A DNA stretch of 64,000 bases from Manduca sexta (Eukaryota; Arthropoda; Insecta; Lepidoptera; Sphingidae). Positions 57,681 to 64,000 of this stretch are shown in pieces. Position 1 is the first letter of the stretch. Each line of letters opens with the position of its first letter. Location: the NCBI RefSeq assembly GCF_014839805.1, contig NC_051115.1:744001-808000 (forward strand), given 5' to 3'. The position numbers were made by a program, and so were the translations under genes. Under the pieces are notes generated by a model. The model ran no database searches. It worked only from the letters and a program-made list of their open reading frames with translations, and was not told the DNA's origin.

Positions 57681-58783
57681 TTATGTATAATTTACGCAAG
57701 ACATATTAAATTAGTCGAAAACAATACTGTTTTACTCACTTACATTTTTATGTATACTTAAAGCAACAAAAAAAAAATTATGTGGTATTTGAAAAACAGT
57801 CGTGTTCGGAGGACCAAAAAGTTACTTTTACTAAAAATGTAATAGTTCTGACCTCAGCTTCACAGGACACAGCCAATACACCTGAGAAGGGAAGGCGCGA
57901 TGCATTATGAAGTTTTTTTTGCTCGATAAGAGACGGACAGACGGACAAATAAAAGTCAGTATACTTTATATTATATATTAAAAAAGTTACAAATATTGAT
58001 CTAAATATATAACATATCTCAATACAAACATTACTTTGCGAACCGTACATTATTTCTCACATTATATTGTTTCGCTGACTATAACTCAAACCAGTCAAAT
58101 ATCTAATACATTGGCTAAATAGTCAATATTAAATAGTTACAATATACCAAGCATCTCCCATTCGCAATAAACGATCTTAATCTCAGGGCCGTATTAATTA
58201 GTCTCGACTTTGAGTACGATTCTAAGTAGATGTTCAAGATATTGAATTATTTAATCAATACTTGAGCTGTCACTTGAGCGCGCGTTCTCAGCTGATTTAG
58301 CGCCGTTTAATAAACAAATTAGGTGTCAAAATCCATCATACGCTGTAACTTAAGGTTTTTGACATGTTGATATGTATATATCCACATTCTTAAGTTGCTG
58401 ATATTAACTAAACAGCGTTTCAGAGCAAGATTGAGTCACATTTATAAATACAGCCCTTAATCCTCGATGGGATCCTAAGAATAAACATATCAAAACAAGT
58501 TATTTGTAAGCTTGCCAAACCGTCTAATTGGTCTATTTTCACCATGGATCGAAAAAGCGATAGATCGTTTATTGAAGATAGCAGAAACGTCAGATTACTA
58601 TATTTTTCGTCGTCTCTCTGTTCATTCATCTTCAAAACCGCTGAACGTACTCTGACGCATCATTGGTAGATTACTGTTCGTAATAATTTACCTTTATTTT
58701 TCAGATATTATTTTATGAGCGTTACTATGACTAAAATCTAGTAATTATATAAGGAATGACCTACAAAAATAACTTAACACTAT
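57681..58783. other. Intergenic, nothing recognised
   Basis: AT-rich sequence with short non-conserved frames. No repeat shared within the window and no gene found. Confidence 0.4.
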
Positions 58784-59021
58784 CCCCCTTATTCATAGAC
58801 GTTATTTATCTAAGGACGGAGCATTGCTGTGATAACAAGTCTGTTTCTCAGCTTTGTTTATCTGACAGCCAACTAGATTCAAGTTGTATCTCAATATTAG
58901 CCAATCACAACGGCCCTATGTCTACGTACTACGAGGCTGCCATACCGTCAGCACTGAGAAACAGACTTGTTATCACAGCAATGCTCCTTACTTAGATAAA
59001 TAACGTCTATGAATAAGGGGG
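58784..59021. mobile_element. Foldback-J MITE, second copy
   Basis: CCCCCTTATTCATAGACGTT to AACGTCTATGAATAAGGGGG, flanked by TAT on both sides. About 70-bp arms include GGAGCATTGCTGTGATAACA and its mirror. Confidence 0.85.
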
Positions 59022-59294
59022 TATACGTATACAGGGTGCTTGAAAATATTTGTTTTAATTTTCTTTCTTAATAAAGGGCAGAAGTACCCTGAACCAGCGA
59101 TAATGAATTAAATTCCAAGTTAGGAAGAGGCGAAATATCCCATAACCAAGCAAAGTAGTAATCCATTGTCTGTCTTCCCCTATGGGATGTAGGCGTGATA
59201 TTATGTATGTATTGTTACTTCCTAATTTGATAAACTAACTCCCTTGATACGAACATAATAACTAAAGAGAGATAATATTGCCTTTCGCACAATT

Positions 59295-59679
59295 GGGTAC
59301 CGGACTCATTTTTGTTCTTTACTATTATCAAATATTTACATAATATAAATTATAACACAGAAGGAATTATTAAAATCCGGTAAAGAATCAACAAGTTATA
59401 AGTCTCTGAATTTCGGTGGAAGGGGTAATTAACAAGAAACAGAAAAGAGACGAAATACCCACAGGTGACGTCATCGGGAATTGCGATGCGTGCGAAAGAA
59501 AGAGATGAAGCGATATCCCCACATCGCGCCCACTTCTGCACATTACAATATTTTAAATATGAATTACTGGCTAATTTTTTAACCAATTTTAATGCAGTTT
59601 TCGCAGGAGGGTTTCTTTTTCGTATTATTAACCGTTACATATAGAATAATGAACAAAATCAAGCATAGGCCGGTACCCT
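59295..59679 (+). mobile_element. MITE-G, best copy
   Basis: GGGTACCGGACTCATTTTTG to AGGCCGGTACCCT, perfect 9-bp core inverted ends. Followed at 59695-59778 by a SINE-1 3' fragment (GCCCGCACTGCAGCGTGGTG). Confidence 0.85.
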
Positions 59680-59908
59680 ATTATGACTGCATATAAATGT
59701 GAAGTTTGCCCGCACTGCAGCGTGGTGGACTAATCCGAACCCTCTCTGTAAAGGCCCAGCAGTGGGACAGTATATTTAAAGTCCCTATGGTATTAGCTCA
59801 GTCTCAGCGCGGATTCTGAAATGCCCAATAATACTTGGCTTTCATTCTTCGAAGGTTTCGAAATCTAATTCAACCTAATCCACGCGCTAATTTCAACTTT
59901 ATAACAAA

Positions 59909-60197
59909 CTAGCGACCCGCCCCGGCTTCGCACGGGTGCAATGCTGATACTAAATACAATACAGAAAAACTGTGAACGTTGTATATAAAAACATAGCGGC
60001 CCGCTCTGGCTTCGCACGGGTATAACATAACAAAATAACAGTATTTCTCCACTATTTAATGGATGTTATTATACATATAAACCTTCTTGAATCACTCTAT
60101 CTATTAAAAAAACCGCATCAAAATCCGTTGCGTAGTTTTAAAGATTTAAGCACACATAGGGACAGAGAAAGCGACTTTGTTTTATACTATTTAGTGA
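59909..60197 (-). mobile_element. Hel-A Helitron, long form with two 3' ends
   Basis: Minus-oriented. CTAGCGACCCGCCCCGGCTT is the outer end and ATAGCGGCCCGCTCTGGCTT the inner, defunct end. The 5' end reads TCACTAAATAGT on the minus strand. It is flanked by A and T. Confidence 0.85.
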
Positions 60198-60529
60198 TAG
60201 GCAGCCGAAAGTAAGTTGGTTTTTATTGGCGAGATATGTAACTCCTACGTATTTAAAAAAGATACAAAATTTATTAAAATATTTTCAAACACCATCACTA
60301 AATAGCTTCTGTACTTCGCATTATAAATATTTATGTCTTATCAGCAAATGTTAGCAAAGGTGTCAGCTCCGAGGCGCGACTGTACTTTACTTTATTACTA
60401 CCATTTTACTGGAATATGCGGTAGGCACAAGGAAGGGAGGGGGTCAATAACCTCATCCCTTAATTGTCTCCTGATAATGTCGCATGAATAAAGTGCATTT
60501 TTTTTATACCAGTGGCAAAGTGACCTCTG

Positions 60530-61213
60530 TTGGTAAGTGGAGTAGGGTCCAATAGTATGTCGACTGATGAGCGATAATCGCCCCTCGGCACAATTATGCC
60601 GGCCTGTTAGCACCGGATATACACAGGCTGATCTTGGAACGCTCACGTGGGCCACTATGGCGGGTTTTAACACCCTGTGTATGGTCGCTATCCGGGATAT
60701 AAAATATATCTTACAAGCAGCATTCGTGTACATCCCGTATACAACTTACTGTTCAAAGTTAAGTCGCGCGATGTTCACGTCGTGTTTTAGTTCTAAACAC
60801 GCCCTCGGGGCGCTGTTCGACCCGCACAAACGTTTAATACAACTATTCATTGTTATATCGACATGGTTACTGTGTTACACATGACATGGTGACATCGATA
60901 TATATGTACTGCGTACTAGATCTGGCGTTCTGAACATTCACTGTGTTCAACTGAATTGAACTGATATCCATTCAAACTGACTTTAGTATGGTCAATATTG
61001 ACAGCTTGTGGTTGTGTACGGAGTGGCACACATGATATAACAACTCGAGTCTAAGTGTAAACCTGGATGTGAATAAAAATATTAGTCAAATAAGTAAAAT
61101 TATTTGTTGTTCAAGTGAATAAATAGGTTATAACAGTGACGTTTTGTTTTCCATTTTAGTTCAGATTTTGAACAAATAGTTTATATGGACGTTCGTGTCT
61201 ATAGAATATACGT
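60530..61213. repeat. Rep-F, small repeat and Rep-T
   Basis: 60530-60700 Rep-F (GGGTCCAATAGTATGTCGAC). 60758-60810 shares GCGCGATGTTCACGTCGTG with 32.26 kb. 60893-61213 is the inverted partner of 11472-11765. Confidence 0.7.
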
Positions 61214-61276
61214 CAATCGTTACAGACATTTTGAGTGGATCGAAGACTAACTAGCCTCAGGAGTGATACGAGTGTT

Positions 61277-61388
61277 GTGTGTATGAGTGTATGAGTGCAG
61301 GTGTGCATGAGTGCAGGTGTGTATGAGTGTATGAGTGCAGGTGTGTATGAGTGTATGAGTGTAGGTGTGTATGTAGGTGTGCAGGTGT
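61277..61388. repeat. GTGTATGAGTG microsatellite directly after the Sra-1 stop
   Basis: Variable GTGTATGAGTGCAG / GTGTATGAGTGTAT units end at the base next to the Sra-1 TGA (61391-61389, minus strand). It forms the first 110 nt of that gene's 3'UTR as CA/CT-rich RNA. Confidence 0.85.
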
Positions 61389-61550
61389 TCAGGCGAGCTG
61401 GTGCTGCGGCGCGGCGGGCGGCGGGAAGCAGCGCACGTGCTCGACGCCGGCGCGCTCGTCGTCCGCCGCCAGGTGGCGCGCCAGCACGCCGAAGATCTGC
61501 GAGTTCAGCACCTGGAACCGGCGGATGCGGTCCACCATGCGCTTCAGCGG
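61389..61550 (-). CDS. Sra-1: Sra-1/CYFIP last coding exon
   Basis: Minus strand. Acceptor (as read) TCTCCCCCGCAG, then 53 codons and TGA. It reads PLKRMVDRIRRFQVLNSQI, FGVLARHLAADDERAG, VEHVRCFPPPAAPQHQLA. PLKxMxDRIRxxQxLN and VEHVRCFxPP are the C-terminal signature of CYFIP/Sra-1, the Rac1-binding subunit of the WAVE regulatory complex that controls Arp2/3 actin branching (family knowledge). The last residues, after VRCFPPP, are variable in the family. The exon is GC-rich and lies tail to tail with Cnc. Confidence 0.95.
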   Translation of the reverse strand, partial: PLKRMVDRIRRFQVLNSQIFGVLARHLAADDERAGVEHVRCFPPPAAPQHQLA

Positions 61551-61755
61551 CTGCGGGGGAGACAAACACATTACGCTCTCGACGTGTTCACATCTTACTC
61601 AACGCAGACAGCCTAATGGATTTCGATTCAATTTGGCTCACGGGTAGAATATGTCCTGGATTAACACATGGTTGCGAATGGTACAATATTCCAAAAGGGA
61701 ACCCATATATAGGTACTAATGCATTAATGCGGTCTACAAATCTAATGATAATTAG

Positions 61756-62054
61756 TCACTAGATAGTATAAAACAAAGTCTCTTTCTCTGTCCCTATGTG
61801 TGCTTAAATCTTTAAAACTACGCAACGGTTTTGATGCGGTTTTTTTTAATAGATAGAGTGATTCAAGAGGAAGGTTTATATGTATAATAACATCCATTTA
61901 ATAGTGGAGAAATACTGTTATTTTGTTATGTTATACCCGTGCGAAGCCAGAGCGGGCCGCTATGTTTTTATATACAACGTTCACAGTTTTTCTGTAGTGT
62001 ATTTACTATTTAGTATCAGCATTGCACCCGTGCGAAGCCGGGGCGGGTCGCTAC
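61756..62054 (+). mobile_element. Hel-A Helitron, long form, within Rep-Q
   Basis: TCACTAGATAGTATAAAACA to GGTCGCTAC. The inner terminus ACCCGTGCGAAGCCAGAGCG...GCTAT is at about 61937-61963. The flanks AATGATAATTAG and TTCTACATAAAGAG rejoin into Rep-Q as at 13845 and 24630, apart from small changes at the junction. Confidence 0.8.
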
Positions 62055-62232
62055 TTCTACATAAAGAGAAGCTGGCAATCGGGTTATATAGACCTTTCCC
62101 TACTGACACTTAGAAATTTTATCCTGGTAATCCACTCCCGTAGGATGTACAATCGATTTTAAACAGATTTCAAAAGTAGATGTCGCTAGTGTCGTACTGA
62201 TGGTGCAATAGGACACTATTATAATTCGACGC

Positions 62233-62668
62233 TTGAAAGGCAATATCTAAGCGACAAACATACAGAAAATGAATTGTATAAATATTAACGACCCGCCCCG
62301 GCTTCGCACAGGTGCAATGCTGACTATTTAATGGATGTTATTATACATATAGAACTTCCTCTTGAATCACTCTATCTATTAAAAAAAACCGCATCAAAAT
62401 CCGTTGCGTAGTTTTAAAGATTTAAGCATACAAAGGTAGGGTCAGAGAAAGCGACTTTGTTTTATACTATGTGGTGATTTTAAATCGCCATTTTTTTTCT
62501 GCGCCATTTGATCTAGGTTTTGTAGGTCTAGGACAATTTGAATAACATTAGACTATATCTTTAAAAAATAAAAAGTTGAATTGTTATGAATTTTCATATT
62601 AAAATCAAAACTTTAACTACTCAAAAATTTACCGATTGTCGCTTAGATATGATTGCCTTTCAACGTCC
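62233..62668. mobile_element. MITE-S-like element split by Hel-A
   Basis: Ends TTGAAAGGCAATATCTAAGC and its mirror GCTTAGATATGATTGCCTTTC both lead into CGACA. A Hel-A (minus orientation, CTAG end degraded) sits at 62285-62477. Confidence 0.75.
62285..62477 (-). mobile_element. Hel-A Helitron, short form, degraded end
   Basis: ACGACCCGCCCCGGCTTCGC to TTTATACTATGTGGTGA. The CTAG end reads TTAA here. Confidence 0.75.
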
Positions 62669-62743
62669 ATATTTTAGTCAGTTTTATAGCGGGGAAGGCT
62701 GGTCGAAGTCGTGAGCTACACAAAAATTTTAACAATAATCTTA

Positions 62744-63815
<1,072 letters not shown>

Positions 63816-63878
63816 TCTACAGTGAACTGCGTTTCACCCACGGGGATGCAGTAGAGGAACTGCAGTGCCGACCACAAC
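63816..63878 (-). CDS. Sra-1: Sra-1/CYFIP internal exon
   Basis: Minus strand. Acceptor (as read) CGTATCCTGCGCAG, donor GTAGA|GTGAGT. 63 nt: one base, then LWSALQFLYCIPVGETQFTV, then two bases of Glu. RLWSALQF(V/L)YCIPVG is a conserved CYFIP segment directly N-terminal to the FGxGLHWAG block, and phases match the next exon. The polypyrimidine tract is weak, so the 5' boundary is slightly less certain. The rest of the gene lies beyond the window. Confidence 0.88.
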
Positions 63879-64000
63879 CTGCGCAGGATACGTTCATTGT
63901 AACAGTAGTATGTATAAAAAACAATATAGATCATATGTTTCATATAAAACACAAACATTTAAGAAGAAGAGGGGAAAAGTGGTATATAGAGGGAAAGAAA

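Noticed and set aside
61295..61762. 155-codon and other plus-strand frames over the Sra-1 end
   Set aside because: Low-complexity translation of the microsatellite and antisense of a GC-rich exon; the minus-strand frame has clear CYFIP homology.

Overview
The window looks like nuclear DNA from a lepidopteran (moth or butterfly). It is AT-rich and intron-rich, and it is packed with short non-autonomous mobile elements: Helitrons ending in CTAG, two tRNA-headed SINE families, several MITE families and a decayed LINE. There is no bacterial-type gene organisation. Most long open frames are fragments of repeats; the real genes were found by joining short exons across GT/AG introns and checking phase.

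Two genes are supported. (1) On the + strand, about 7.2-51.0 kb (3'UTR possibly to about 53.8 kb), lies a cap'n'collar (CNC) bZIP transcription factor of the Cnc/NF-E2/Nrf family. Sixteen coding exons join with perfect phase into 1641 nt (546 residues plus stop), ending in a CNC domain, a basic region, a leucine zipper and a C-terminal VVLVPK motif. A second start exon at 31471-31585, inside the 20.8-kb intron between exons 5 and 6, splices in phase to exon 6 and gives a 442-residue isoform. Neither start encodes a recognisable Keap1-binding segment; if a long CncC-type form exists, its exons lie upstream of the window. (2) On the - strand, 61389-63878 and beyond the right edge, lie the last three coding exons of CYFIP/Sra-1, a WAVE-complex subunit. 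The two genes are tail to tail.

Layout: 1-7.2 kb, repeats and a CpG-rich candidate promoter; 7.2-19.4 kb, exons 1-5; 19.4-40.2 kb, a giant intron holding the alternative promoter and first exon (about 30-31.6 kb) and nested transposons; 40.2-51.04 kb, exons 6-16; 51.04-53.8 kb, 3'UTR; 53.8-61.3 kb, intergenic repeats; 61.4-64 kb, Sra-1 3' end.

Repeat names used here are local labels, not database names. Hel-A: about 190-bp Helitron, TC...CTAG, inserted between A and T. Hel-B and Hel-H: other Helitron-like families. SINE-1 and SINE-2: tRNA-headed SINEs. Rep-E, Rep-F, Rep-M, Rep-P, Rep-Q, Rep-R, Rep-T: dispersed repeats of unknown class. MITE-G, MITE-I, MITE-S, foldback-J: terminal-inverted-repeat elements. 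The most informative observations are Helitron insertions whose empty sites are preserved elsewhere in the same window, a Helitron subfamily with two successive 3' ends, a MITE subfamily whose two inverted ends changed together, and a 32-bp minisatellite abutting the bZIP exon.
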